NCBI GenBank assembly: GCA_042091375.1
Contig: JBELHO010000010.1
Coordinates: forward strand, 1-64,000
DNA length: 64,000 bases
Direction of reading: 5' to 3'
Origin: JBELHO01 sp042091375
Lineage (GTDB): Bacteria > Pseudomonadota > Gammaproteobacteria > Enterobacterales > Alteromonadaceae
A program made the translations under genes and the position numbers. The notes beneath the pieces are model-generated. The model ran no database searches. It was not told the DNA's origin and saw nothing but the letters and a program-made list of their open reading frames with translations. This document shows, piece after piece, positions 8,801-17,298 of this stretch (its first letter is position 1; every line of letters starts with the position of its first letter).

Positions 8801-8909
8801 ATACATTGAGTTTTTACTATTACTTACACATTGATGAACACTTGGTAATTGAACTGAACACAGCTGTTATAGCACATTAGTATTGACTGAAAATCATTGA
8901 GAGATCACT

Positions 8910-9137
8910 GTGAAGAGAATTGTTTTTTATACCGCAAATAACTGCCCACATTGTACGGTGGCAAAACTTTTTCTCGAGCAAAATCAACTGACTTTTCGCA
9001 CCTGTAACGTAAAAACTGCAGCCGGACAAAAAGAGTTTCGAAAACTCGGTTTGCGCAGTGTACCTGCGTTTAAAATTGAAGATCGGGTGATCCAAGGCGT
9101 TAACGTCAAGCAACTGAAAAAGCTGCTGTGCGAGTAA
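8910..9137 (+). CDS. Small glutaredoxin-family protein
   Basis: This is a 75-residue thioredoxin-fold protein with the redox motif CPHC at residues 12-15 and the cis-proline segment SVPAF followed by a conserved Gly. The start is GTG, with GAGAG a few bases upstream. Length and layout fit the glutaredoxin/NrdH group, which reduce disulfides using glutathione or thioredoxin reductase. It stands alone just before the ovothiol-type operon. A functional link between the two thiol systems is possible but unproven. Confidence 0.85.
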   Translation: MKRIVFYTANNCPHCTVAKLFLEQNQLTFRTCNVKTAAGQKEFRKLGLRSVPAFKIEDRVIQGVNVKQLKKLLCE

Positions 9138-9275
9138 GTTATTGTGTCAATGATAAAAACCGTCATAGTAAACACTTAGTGTTAATGACTTGTAATTATC
9201 AAGATAAAATTATGTAGTGATTTTTTCTAGGCAAGCATTGACTATGATCTTTCTCACCTTTATCCTCGTAATTTG

Positions 9276-11225
9276 ATGATGAATAATATTCATATTTGCA
9301 TTTCACTGTATTTTGCCAAAATAAAAGAGACAAAATATTTTATTACCGAGCAGAGGTGCGAGACAATTTTGCATGTTAAAATTTGGTTGTGTCTTTTTTA
9401 TTTAAGTTGCTCAATGTGCAATGCAAGCACTGCAACACAATTGAGTTTTAATGTTGATGATGAAGATATATTTCGTCAACCTTGGCAAAGCTATCAGCAT
9501 TTATTAACTTTTCAACCTTCATTCGGTGATATGACTCATGAGCAAAAACTAAGTTGGTTAGTTAGCAAAGCCCAGTGCGAATTGTTGCTGTATCTCAATG
9601 AAGATTTCAACAAGACTACTCTGCAAGCCAACCAGTTAACTTCGCAAACCACGCCCGTTGCGATCAGAGCCCAAGTGGCTTACTTTTTAGGGGTGTCATG
9701 GCAAAGTCTTTTGCAATACAAACGAGCTATTTCTAGTCTTAATACAGCCATAAAATTAGCCAGTGAGCATGATCTCAATGAAATCTATATTGTCAGCAAA
9801 CAACACCTAGCATTTACTCAAAGTATAATTGAGCAATTTGATACCTCATTAATTGACATCAAAATGGCTCATGATAAAGCGCTGGAACTCAATGATTTAT
9901 ATTTACTATCTCGCGTTCATGAGGCATATGGTGCTGTTTATTTTTACATGCAGCACTACCAAAAGTCAGTCGAATATTATACCAAAGCTACAGACAGTTA
10001 TCAGCAACTTGCCTATCCTGCGCACCGTGCAGAGGCCATTTATGGTCTTGCTAATAGTTATCGTTACTGGGGAAAGTTTCCACAAGCCATTAAATATTTT
10101 CGTTTGTACCGGCAAAATACCGGTTATACACCCAACCGTGATATCTTGTTTTATGCCAACTACGGTCTGAGCATGTCACTGGCAGAGCAGGGGATTTGTC
10201 AACAGGCGTTATTAGAAATTGAAAAGGCACTAATACTTAATGGCTTACCTGATTTTAATGCTGAATTATACAAGAGAAAAGCAAGTTGCTTAATTTCACA
10301 AAATCAGTTTATTGGTGCAAAACAAGCATTAACGCAAGCTGAAAAAATTTATAAAAATCTACCCGAGTTACAAGGCACTGCATGGCAACTTGAAGTGATC
10401 AAAATAACCAGTGACTTAGCTGCTGCGCAAGGTGATCTTAAACAGCGAGATAGTTTACTCGATGATTATTATCAACAGTATGCTAATCTATTGATTAGTA
10501 ATTCAAGTTCTCGGGTGATCAACGTTCGAGGGTCAATGAAAAATGCACGTCAGCAAATAGAGGAAGCCTTGAGCTACCAAAGAAAGAAAATAGCCGAATT
10601 TGAAAAAACTGAAAATGATTTAACACAATACTTTTTTGTAGCTTTAGTGGTTATTTTATCAGTTGTTATGGTTTTGGTTTTACTTGTTCAAAATAACGCT
10701 CACAAAAAAATCAGGCAATTATCAACAACTGACTCACTTTCTGGAACATCCAATCGCTCGCAGATCATGAAGTTACTGACGCGGCAGTTAAATAAAACAA
10801 ACGCAAATGCAGGCAACTTATCTATTGTGTTACTCTCTATTGATAATTTAAAGGAGATCAATAAACACCATGGGACAGATATGGGCGATATAGTGATCAA
10901 AATGTTAGCAGCAATAGGTCAAGCAACATTAGCAAGTGATAGCTATATAGGGCGCGTTAATGTCGAACAATTTTTATGTGTAATACCTTCTAAAAATAGT
11001 TTGCAAGCTGAAACTATTGGCAGACACATAATAGCTAATCTTAACCAGCAAACCCTAAAAAATGCAGGTGGCGAGTTGGTCGTTGCTAACACCAGTGCTG
11101 GTATTGTGCAATTAACCCCAGAACTATACCAAGCTCAGCATTTTTTTGCTAAGGCTGAACTGGCCCTGGCGAGGGCTCGCAATTTGCCCAATGTTAGTGT
11201 AGTAGTTTATGCAGAAGGAATGTAA
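9276..11225 (+). CDS. Membrane protein with TPR repeats and degenerate GGDEF domain
   Basis: The N-terminal half (about residues 90-410) consists of helical repeats with tetratricopeptide character (for example AYGAVYFYMQHYQKSVEYYTKA). A membrane segment follows at about 452-476, and then a C-terminal GGDEF-like domain that begins with STTDSLSGTSNR. The signature position reads RVNVEQF instead of RYGGDEF, so diguanylate cyclase activity is probably lost and a binding or signalling role is more likely. A hydrophobic segment at about 36-50 resembles a signal peptide. This makes a TTG start at 9369, with GAG upstream, a serious alternative to the ATG codons at 9276/9279, which lack a good ribosome site. 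The next gene starts on the base after its stop, so it heads the ovothiol operon. Confidence 0.82.
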   Translation: MMNNIHICISLYFAKIKETKYFITEQRCETILHVKIWLCLFYLSCSMCNASTATQLSFNVDDEDIFRQPWQSYQHLLTFQPSFGDMTHEQKLSWLVSKAQCELLLYLNEDFNKTTLQANQLTSQTTPVAIRAQVAYFLGVSWQSLLQYKRAISSLNTAIKLASEHDLNEIYIVSKQHLAFTQSIIEQFDTSLIDIKMAHDKALELNDLYLLSRVHEAYGAVYFYMQHYQKSVEYYTKATDSYQQLAYPAHRAEAIYGLANSYRYWGKFPQAIKYFRLYRQNTGYTPNRDILFYANYGLSMSLAEQGICQQALLEIEKALILNGLPDFNAELYKRKASCLISQNQFIGAKQALTQAEKIYKNLPELQGTAWQLEVIKITSDLAAAQGDLKQRDSLLDDYYQQYANLLISNSSSRVINVRGSMKNARQQIEEALSYQRKKIAEFEKTENDLTQYFFVALVVILSVVMVLVLLVQNNAHKKIRQLSTTDSLSGTSNRSQIMKLLTRQLNKTNANAGNLSIVLLSIDNLKEINKHHGTDMGDIVIKMLAAIGQATLASDSYIGRVNVEQFLCVIPSKNSLQAETIGRHIIANLNQQTLKNAGGELVVANTSAGIVQLTPELYQAQHFFAKAELALARARNLPNVSVVVYAEGM

Positions 11226-12344
11226 ATGACCTCCTTGACTTCTACTAGCGCTATCGCCAAACAGCTTATCACTGCGTTACAAGGTTACATTGAAACCTTG
11301 GGTTTTAGTCCTGTTATCCATTTTGAATTAGAGGGGTGTTATCAGTTTAACTCCGCCTACACAGGTAATAGTGCAATTAATTTTTCAACGATAAATGATG
11401 CATTGCAACAACTCGATATCGATGGTCAATTAATTGCTGAATACTGGACCAATCAATGGGAATATGTATCATTATTTGCTGGACAATCGCCAGCTAAAGA
11501 GGCCGATAATTTAACCCGGATCATGGTGATATTGCCTAAACTTTTAGCACAACAAGGGGTTGAAAAAACCTTGATAAAACCTGTGGTTTGGGCCGGTGAT
11601 AAAGGCAAGTTGGCGCCTGATTGTGCCAATGTGTTTAGTGGTGATAGCAGAGATGTTCACATACCTAATGCGATTCAAATGAATATCAGTGTTAACAATA
11701 GTGAACAACAAAATATTATCAGTGATGCCGGTTTTGGTGAATATTTACAACAGTGCTTTCTAACTACAAGTTTACCGTGCAGTTTACTGTATTTACCGGA
11801 GGAAGAAGCCTTTGAACGCTTTGCTTTGAAATCAAAGTACGGTTTGGCCAAAGAGTTGTGTTCGCCAAGTGATATTTCTGGAGGACATCAAGGCAGTATT
11901 GCCTTGTATAAAGAGTGGGGTAAACACAACCAAGCCATGGGAGAGCAAGCACTGATCTATGATCATCATCACCGCGTAATAAGAACAAAGCAGAATTGGC
12001 AAGCATCGGCGCGAATAGAACACAGGTTAGGCGCATCAAGTCTATTTTATAATGCATATGTCAATGTTGTGTTTGCTTTACTCAATATTATTGATGCATT
12101 GGAAGTTTACACGAGTGACTCGTGTCAGCAATTAATGACTAAAGCGAACCAGATAGAAGCATTGCCGACGTCTTTACACTGCACTGAAGACTCATTAGGT
12201 GCAATTAGGTTATTTGAGCAGAATCAATGGTTTGCTGAGCGGATTAATGAGATTGTCGCTAAGTTAGGGAGCAAAGATAAACTAGGCGATCAATTAAAAC
12301 AGGCTATTTTATTGCCATACCAAACACCAAAAATTATATATTAA
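11226..12344 (+). CDS. Glutamine-synthetase-fold ligase-like protein in the ovothiol operon
   Basis: I recognise the fold but not a named family. The order of motifs follows the glutamine synthetase/glutamate-cysteine ligase superfamily. There is an E-x-E strand, HFELEG, with E34/E36. AEYWTNQWE follows with E72/E79, then a downstream ADN. IQMNIS at 150-155 stands where GS has HxH and some glutamate-cysteine ligases have QxN. ARIEHRLG at 262-269 is followed by a long hydrophobic helix, like the GS Arg-Glu-Arg motif. The 372-residue length is shorter than typical GS. It is embedded between the TPR/GGDEF gene (no gap) and ovoA (three-base gap). An ATP-dependent ligation of an amino-acid substrate such as a thiol-histidine is plausible; no substrate can be read from the sequence. 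Confidence 0.7.
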   Translation: MTSLTSTSAIAKQLITALQGYIETLGFSPVIHFELEGCYQFNSAYTGNSAINFSTINDALQQLDIDGQLIAEYWTNQWEYVSLFAGQSPAKEADNLTRIMVILPKLLAQQGVEKTLIKPVVWAGDKGKLAPDCANVFSGDSRDVHIPNAIQMNISVNNSEQQNIISDAGFGEYLQQCFLTTSLPCSLLYLPEEEAFERFALKSKYGLAKELCSPSDISGGHQGSIALYKEWGKHNQAMGEQALIYDHHHRVIRTKQNWQASARIEHRLGASSLFYNAYVNVVFALLNIIDALEVYTSDSCQQLMTKANQIEALPTSLHCTEDSLGAIRLFEQNQWFAERINEIVAKLGSKDKLGDQLKQAILLPYQTPKIIY

Positions 12345-12347
12345 CTT

Positions 12348-14486
12348 ATGACACAACACATATTTATGAATAATTTACCAAAACAATTAAAAACCCCATT
12401 GCTTTCTGGCACTGATCCAGAAGCAAAACGCACCGAGCTAAAAAAATATTTTCACAATACTTGGCAAACTTACGAAGCATTGTTTTCATTGATTAATGCC
12501 GATGAAGCTTTTTATTTGCGACCTGAGCCCCTAAGGCACCCGTTAATTTTTTATTTTGGTCACACGGCAACATTTTTTGTCAATAAATTACTTTTGGGTA
12601 AATACATTACCACTAGGATCAATGAAAAACTTGAAGCGATTTGTGCCGTTGGTGTCGACGAAATGAGCTGGGATGATCTCGACAGCAGTCATTATGATTG
12701 GCCTACCGTTGATGAGGTAAAACAGTATCGTCAACAAGTGTTCAGCTTAGTTAATAATTTACTTGATGAGATGCCATTAACCTTGCCTATTGAGCAAGAC
12801 AGTATGGCTTGGGTGATGTTAATGGGCTGTGAACACGAACGGATCCACTTAGAAACATCATCGGTGATCATGAGAATGCTGTCCCTTGACCACCTGACGA
12901 GCAACGACAGTTGGCAACAATGTGATCTCGTAGCTCAAGCGCCCGAAAATAAGCTACTTGCAGTCAATGGACAGCAACAATGCCTCGGTAAACAAACCAG
13001 TGATCAAACCTATGGTTGGGACAATGAGTACGGGCAGTTAAGTGTAAATGTTGACGACTTTAAAGCGTCAAAATACCTAGTGTCAAATCAGGAATACCTT
13101 GAATTTATGGAGGAGGGGGGCTATCAAAAGCCGGTTTACTGGTGTGATGAAGGAAAGCAGTGGTTGGCTTTCAAAAAGGTCACTATGCCGGTTTTTTGGA
13201 GCCAGCAAAATGGTGAATATTTTCAGCGCAACTTACTCAATGTCATGCCACTGCCGATGAATTGGCCGGTAGAAGTCAATTACCTAGAAGCAAAAGCTTT
13301 TTGTGCGTGGAAAAACCAACAAAGTCAGGGCTATATTCGACTGCCAACTGAAGCTGAATGGTACTGTCTCGACCAGCAAAGCACTGCAGCATCTGGACAA
13401 CAAAACGGTTTGTTAAGCAACACTAATTTAGATCATTTTTGTAGTTCATCTCCCGTTGATCACTTTAGTTGCTCGGATTTCTTTGACGTACGCGGCAATG
13501 TCTGGCAGTGGACTGAATCAGCTATTGATGGTTTTGCTGGTTTTAAGGTTCATCCTCTGTACGATGATTTTTCAACCCCCACTTTTGATGGTAAACACAA
13601 TTTGATCAAAGGGGGCTCATGGATATCAACCGGTAATGAATTAATTGGTTCGTCGCGCTATGCCTTTAGAAGACACTTTTACCAACATGCGGGTTTTCGC
13701 TATGTTGAGAGCCCAAATCAGCAGATCCCGACAACCGAGGTAAACCGCTTTGAAAGTGATGTGGCTATTTGTCAGCAACTAGAGCAACAATACGGTGAAA
13801 AAAGCACTGAGTTAGATCATTACCAAACTCAACTCGCTGGTTATGTGCGCGGCTTGTTAGCAAAGTTTGACATCAACAATAGCAAGTTATTGAACTTAGG
13901 TTGCAGTGTCGGTCGCACCGCTTTTGAATTATCAACCGACTTTAATTCAATAGACGCTATCGATTTTTCAGCGCGATTGATCCAATATGGTGTACAACTT
14001 CAAGCCGGTAAAAGTATTCGTTATCAATCGGTTATCGAGGGAGATATCGTTGCGTTTAACGAAGTATCACTTGCTTCAATAGGCATAGGATACGCCGTCG
14101 ATAATATACATTTCTTGCAGGGTGATGCGGTAAACTTAAAGCCTATATTCACCGGTTATGATGTGATCATTGTTCAGCAAGTACTTGAAAACAGTTATGA
14201 TCCAAAGAAAGTGCTTGCCGATCTGCATCAACGTCTTAACAAACAAGGGATCCTGATTGTCGTTTCCGATTTTTGTTTTGATCAGCAAACTACCGACAAA
14301 GCCAATTGGCTCGGTGGTATTAAAGTCAATGGTGAGAACGTGTCAGGCTTCGATGGACTATCAGCAAAACTTTCACCTCATTTTACTTGCATTGAAACCA
14401 GTCAACTCAGTCAAATGGTTGCGATAAATTCAACCAACTCAATAGTTAAATCATTGCAGGTTAGCCTATGGCAATTAGATGAATAG
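12348..14486 (+). CDS. ovoA: 5-histidylcysteine sulfoxide synthase / methyltransferase OvoA
   Basis: OvoA catalyses the iron- and oxygen-dependent joining of cysteine to histidine C5 and carries a methyltransferase domain for the final N-methylation to ovothiol A. Three modules are visible. An N-terminal DinB-like domain has metal-ligand histidines in FGHT (about H72) and in EHERIHLE (H163, H167). A formylglycine-generating-enzyme/sulfatase-modifying domain spans about 200-460 (RLPTEAEWY, VRGNVWQWTES, IKGGSW, RYAFRRHFYQHAGFRYV). A C-terminal class I methyltransferase lies at about 480-712 (LLNLGCSVGRTAFEL, YDVIIVQQVLENSYDP). The 712-residue length matches bacterial OvoA. EgtB of ergothioneine synthesis lacks the fused methyltransferase, so OvoA is preferred. 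It overlaps the next gene by eight bases. Confidence 0.93.
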   Translation: MTQHIFMNNLPKQLKTPLLSGTDPEAKRTELKKYFHNTWQTYEALFSLINADEAFYLRPEPLRHPLIFYFGHTATFFVNKLLLGKYITTRINEKLEAICAVGVDEMSWDDLDSSHYDWPTVDEVKQYRQQVFSLVNNLLDEMPLTLPIEQDSMAWVMLMGCEHERIHLETSSVIMRMLSLDHLTSNDSWQQCDLVAQAPENKLLAVNGQQQCLGKQTSDQTYGWDNEYGQLSVNVDDFKASKYLVSNQEYLEFMEEGGYQKPVYWCDEGKQWLAFKKVTMPVFWSQQNGEYFQRNLLNVMPLPMNWPVEVNYLEAKAFCAWKNQQSQGYIRLPTEAEWYCLDQQSTAASGQQNGLLSNTNLDHFCSSSPVDHFSCSDFFDVRGNVWQWTESAIDGFAGFKVHPLYDDFSTPTFDGKHNLIKGGSWISTGNELIGSSRYAFRRHFYQHAGFRYVESPNQQIPTTEVNRFESDVAICQQLEQQYGEKSTELDHYQTQLAGYVRGLLAKFDINNSKLLNLGCSVGRTAFELSTDFNSIDAIDFSARLIQYGVQLQAGKSIRYQSVIEGDIVAFNEVSLASIGIGYAVDNIHFLQGDAVNLKPIFTGYDVIIVQQVLENSYDPKKVLADLHQRLNKQGILIVVSDFCFDQQTTDKANWLGGIKVNGENVSGFDGLSAKLSPHFTCIETSQLSQMVAINSTNSIVKSLQVSLWQLDE

Positions 14487-15642
14487 TAGTAACCAATACG
14501 GCAAACAAACAATGCCCGCACATATCGAATTTAGTCAGCGTCTCAATGCTGATATTCGCTATAATTTAAGTGACTCAACCGCACAAACTATGACGGTGAG
14601 TGAGCTGTGTTCGTTGGCCGATACCAATATAGGACAAATACCACTTAGCTATGGTTCACTAATGGCAAGCTCTGCCTTACGCCAAGCTATTCTGGCTTTT
14701 CATACCCCTGCCAATACTTCTGGGACAATGTTAGATGAAGATAATGTGCTGACTTTTTGTGGTGCGCAAGAAGCATTAGCCGCCATCTACCAAAGTATCT
14801 TACAACCAGGTGATGAAGTGGTTTTGCTGACGCCTTGTTACCCATCACTGCGTGTCATGGCAGAAAATATGGGGTGTGTGGTCAACCCTATAAAACTGTC
14901 TTCAAACCATGCCTGGCAAGTTACTATTGATAGTTTCTTACCCCTAGTCAACGAAAAAACTAAACTGATAGTGGTAAATTCACCTCATAATCCTTCGGGT
15001 AGTGTGATTGATTCAGCACTTGCCGAGCAATTGTTAGCACTGGCTAAACAGTACAACTGCTATATTTTGGCTGATGACGTTTCTCAGGCCAGTAATTATA
15101 ATAACTTGCCGTTAGCTCATCAGTATTTAACTTATCAAAAAGCCATTGTTGTCTCTGTATTGTCGAAAAGCTTTGGTCTTGCTGGTGTTCGAGTAGGATG
15201 GACTATCTGTCAAGACAGAGGTTTGGTAAAACAGCTATTAGCCAACAAGTGCTACGGTTCAATTTGTTGTTCGGCTGTTGATTTGTTTTTAGCCGAAATA
15301 GCCTTGACTCATCGACGTACAATCACAGAAAAAAACAATCTAATAATTAAAAATAACATTGAGATTGTCCAAAAGTTTATTGATAGAAATAAGCGAATTT
15401 TTAGCTGGCATCCACCGCAAGCAGGTCTGCTGGCGATTGTTAAATGTCACTTTCAACAGCCAGTTGAATTGTGGGCAAAGCACATTGCTCAAAGCTGTGG
15501 AGTGCTAATCTTGCCTACTTCGCTGTTTGGCTTACCTGGGCAATATTTTAGGTTGGGTTTAGGTCAACAGAATTTATCGAACGGCCTTGATGCTTTACAA
15601 GTCTGCATTAATAGCACTACGGAACTTATTGTTGAAAATTAA
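14479..15642 (+). CDS. PLP-dependent class I/II aminotransferase-fold enzyme, likely OvoB sulfoxide lyase
   Basis: This is a fold-type I pyridoxal-phosphate enzyme of 387 residues. The substrate-loop motif NSPHNPSG is at 167-174 and the pyridine-binding Asp is in LADDVS (about 199). The Schiff-base Lys230 is in SVLSKSFGLAGVRVGW. The start overlaps the end of ovoA by eight bases, indicating translational coupling. In the ovothiol pathway OvoB is a PLP-dependent lyase that cleaves 5-histidylcysteine sulfoxide to 5-thiohistidine, so context makes this the obvious candidate. From sequence alone it could equally be an ordinary aminotransferase, and for that reason no symbol is given. Confidence 0.88.
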   Translation: MNSSNQYGKQTMPAHIEFSQRLNADIRYNLSDSTAQTMTVSELCSLADTNIGQIPLSYGSLMASSALRQAILAFHTPANTSGTMLDEDNVLTFCGAQEALAAIYQSILQPGDEVVLLTPCYPSLRVMAENMGCVVNPIKLSSNHAWQVTIDSFLPLVNEKTKLIVVNSPHNPSGSVIDSALAEQLLALAKQYNCYILADDVSQASNYNNLPLAHQYLTYQKAIVVSVLSKSFGLAGVRVGWTICQDRGLVKQLLANKCYGSICCSAVDLFLAEIALTHRRTITEKNNLIIKNNIEIVQKFIDRNKRIFSWHPPQAGLLAIVKCHFQQPVELWAKHIAQSCGVLILPTSLFGLPGQYFRLGLGQQNLSNGLDALQVCINSTTELIVEN

Positions 15643-15682
15643 CAGCAGTGTCCGTTTACATTGCATATGTCCAGCAATACTT

Positions 15683-16321
15683 TTAAATATAATGCCAGAT
15701 CATAATAAAATGACTTATTGCCCCTGCTAAGACAAAGACATGCCAAATGGCATGATTAAATGGAATGCGTTTATTGAGATAAAAAATTGTCCCTACACTG
15801 TAAAATATGCCACCAGTAATTAGCCAAAATATGGCCAATGAACTCAGTGCTGTGAGCAAGTGATTAATGCAGGTGAGAGAAATCAGACCCATGCCTAAAT
15901 ACGTCGCCACTGAAAATAGCTTATATTTATTGCCATATATACATTTAAAAATAATGCCGGCAATGGCAAGTAGCCAAATAATTGCCAACATGATTTGGCT
16001 TAATGGCTGCGGTATAGCGATCAGCATAATCGGCGTATATGTGCCGGCAATAAGTAAATATATTGCACAGTGATCACAGAGTTTAAGTGTCTGTTTTAGC
16101 TCTGAGACAGCGACCGCGTGATAAAAAGTAGATGACAGAAACAGCAGAATTAAGGTCGAACCATAAATACCACAACCCAGAATATAAATTGGATTATTTG
16201 TTGCCGTGGCGTCTGTGATCAAAACAACCAGACCGATAATACTCAGCAATGCGCCAACACCATGAGTTAAGGTATTGAGCAACTCTTCAGTTGCAGTGTA
16301 TTGAGGGGAAACCAATTTCAT
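15683..16321 (-). CDS. trhA: PAQR/hemolysin III family membrane protein TrhA
   Basis: This is an integral membrane protein with about seven hydrophobic segments over 212 residues. Family motifs include NTLTHGVGA near the N-terminus, SSTFYHA at about residue 62, LKLCDHCAIYLLIAGTYTP and the C-terminal NHAIWHVFVLAGAISHF. The conserved Ser, His and Asp residues are the proposed zinc ligands of the PAQR hydrolase superfamily. Bacterial members (hemolysin III, TrhA) have been linked to membrane-lipid homeostasis. It is monocistronic and converges on the ovothiol operon with only 40 bases between them. Confidence 0.92.
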   Translation of the reverse strand: MKLVSPQYTATEELLNTLTHGVGALLSIIGLVVLITDATATNNPIYILGCGIYGSTLILLFLSSTFYHAVAVSELKQTLKLCDHCAIYLLIAGTYTPIMLIAIPQPLSQIMLAIIWLLAIAGIIFKCIYGNKYKLFSVATYLGMGLISLTCINHLLTALSSLAIFWLITGGIFYSVGTIFYLNKRIPFNHAIWHVFVLAGAISHFIMIWHYI

Positions 16322-16676
16322 TCAAACTCATCTTTCTGTTTGGGCTAACAAGTGTACGCTGAAATAGTAACAGTTTTGTTGCACAATACCAAGTGAGTCA
16401 ATCAATTGTTTTTTTCGCAACGGCAAAGGTGGCTAGTTTTGGTCATCGTGGCTAACGATGTCTGTGGCTATGACTGCATACCCATGCCATTAACTGACAG
16501 TACTTGCTGAGCAAGAGAAATTGTTCTAGCGAAATGCTCCTAGCGAAATGATTCTAGTGAAAGTATTTTATAGAAATTTAGTTGGTTGGATTAACCAAGC
16601 AGAAAAGCATTAGCCAATAGCGTTAAAAGTGAGTCAACACAGTGAATAAGCCAGATACAAAAACACTGTGAAACTC
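16322..16676. other. Gene-free stretch with a 14-bp triple repeat
   Basis: No coding sequence is supported. Three 14-base units occur at 16524-16537, 16538-16551 and 16552-16565, built on TTCTAGCGAAATG with increasing divergence. The rest shows no recognisable signal. Confidence 0.6.
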
Positions 16677-16895
16677 TTATAAGGCTAATTCTATTACCAT
16701 ATCTTTGAGTTCAGCGCGGGAAATAGAATTGTCGTGGTTGGTATCAAAACGCTTAAAAATCGTTTCGCACATACGAATACCTTTGTCCTGCAAAAGACAA
16801 TCGATTAATTCTACAAACTCGCTTCGACTAATGACACCGTCTTTATCTTCATCAAAGACTTCGAATAACTCATCTATCCACTGATTTAATTCCAT
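16677..16895 (-). CDS. EF-hand calcium-binding protein
   Basis: This is a 72-residue protein made almost entirely of two EF-hands. The first loop, DEDKDGVISRSEF, is at about residues 15-27 and the second, DTNHDNSISRAEL, at about 50-62. Each has Asp/Asn ligands at positions 1, 3 and 5. The terminal ligand of the second loop is Glu in RAEL, so both loops look competent for calcium. No signal peptide is present, so it is probably cytoplasmic. AGAGGA-like purines precede the ATG on the minus strand. It has no operon partner and its role is unknown; a calcium sensor or buffer is the simplest reading. Confidence 0.85.
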   Translation of the reverse strand: MELNQWIDELFEVFDEDKDGVISRSEFVELIDCLLQDKGIRMCETIFKRFDTNHDNSISRAELKDMVIELAL

Positions 16896-17298
16896 CAGTT
16901 TTCCTCTTTTTTAAAATACACCTTGCATAAGACTTTATCGTTAAATGAAGGGTTTGTGAATGATTAATTGTAATTATATTGGCTTTTCTGTGGCCGTTGA
17001 ACTTGCCGTGGGATATTTTGTTGAAAATAAGTACAATCTAGTCATGGTCAGTGTTGTCATATCTGAATATGTTGCTCAACGCCTTGGCTAGTTGTTTTAC
17101 ACAGCAACAAACACCGCAAAAGCCTCAGCTAAATTGAGTTAAACAACTCACTTATAAACTAACAACCTATCATTTATATATAAAATTCACTTCTTGTTTG
17201 ATGGTGTTTATAGCACAATAAACCATAATTTCACTTTTTTTGTAATAAATTTCAAAGTCTACAGACTAATGGTGCTGTGTTTATTAAGGATCAATAAA
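16896..17298. other. Intergenic region before the S33 hydrolase
   Basis: This holds no supported gene. A perfect small hairpin, TGAGTT 17135-17140 with AACTCA 17145-17150, is present. Upstream in-frame codons of the hydrolase open frame (from 17194) lack a ribosome binding site and are treated as leader. AAGGA at 17286-17290 serves the ATG at 17299. Confidence 0.55.

Noticed and set aside
9276..11225. Active diguanylate cyclase
   Set aside because: The GGDEF signature position reads RVNVEQF, which lacks the glycines and acidic residues needed for catalysis.
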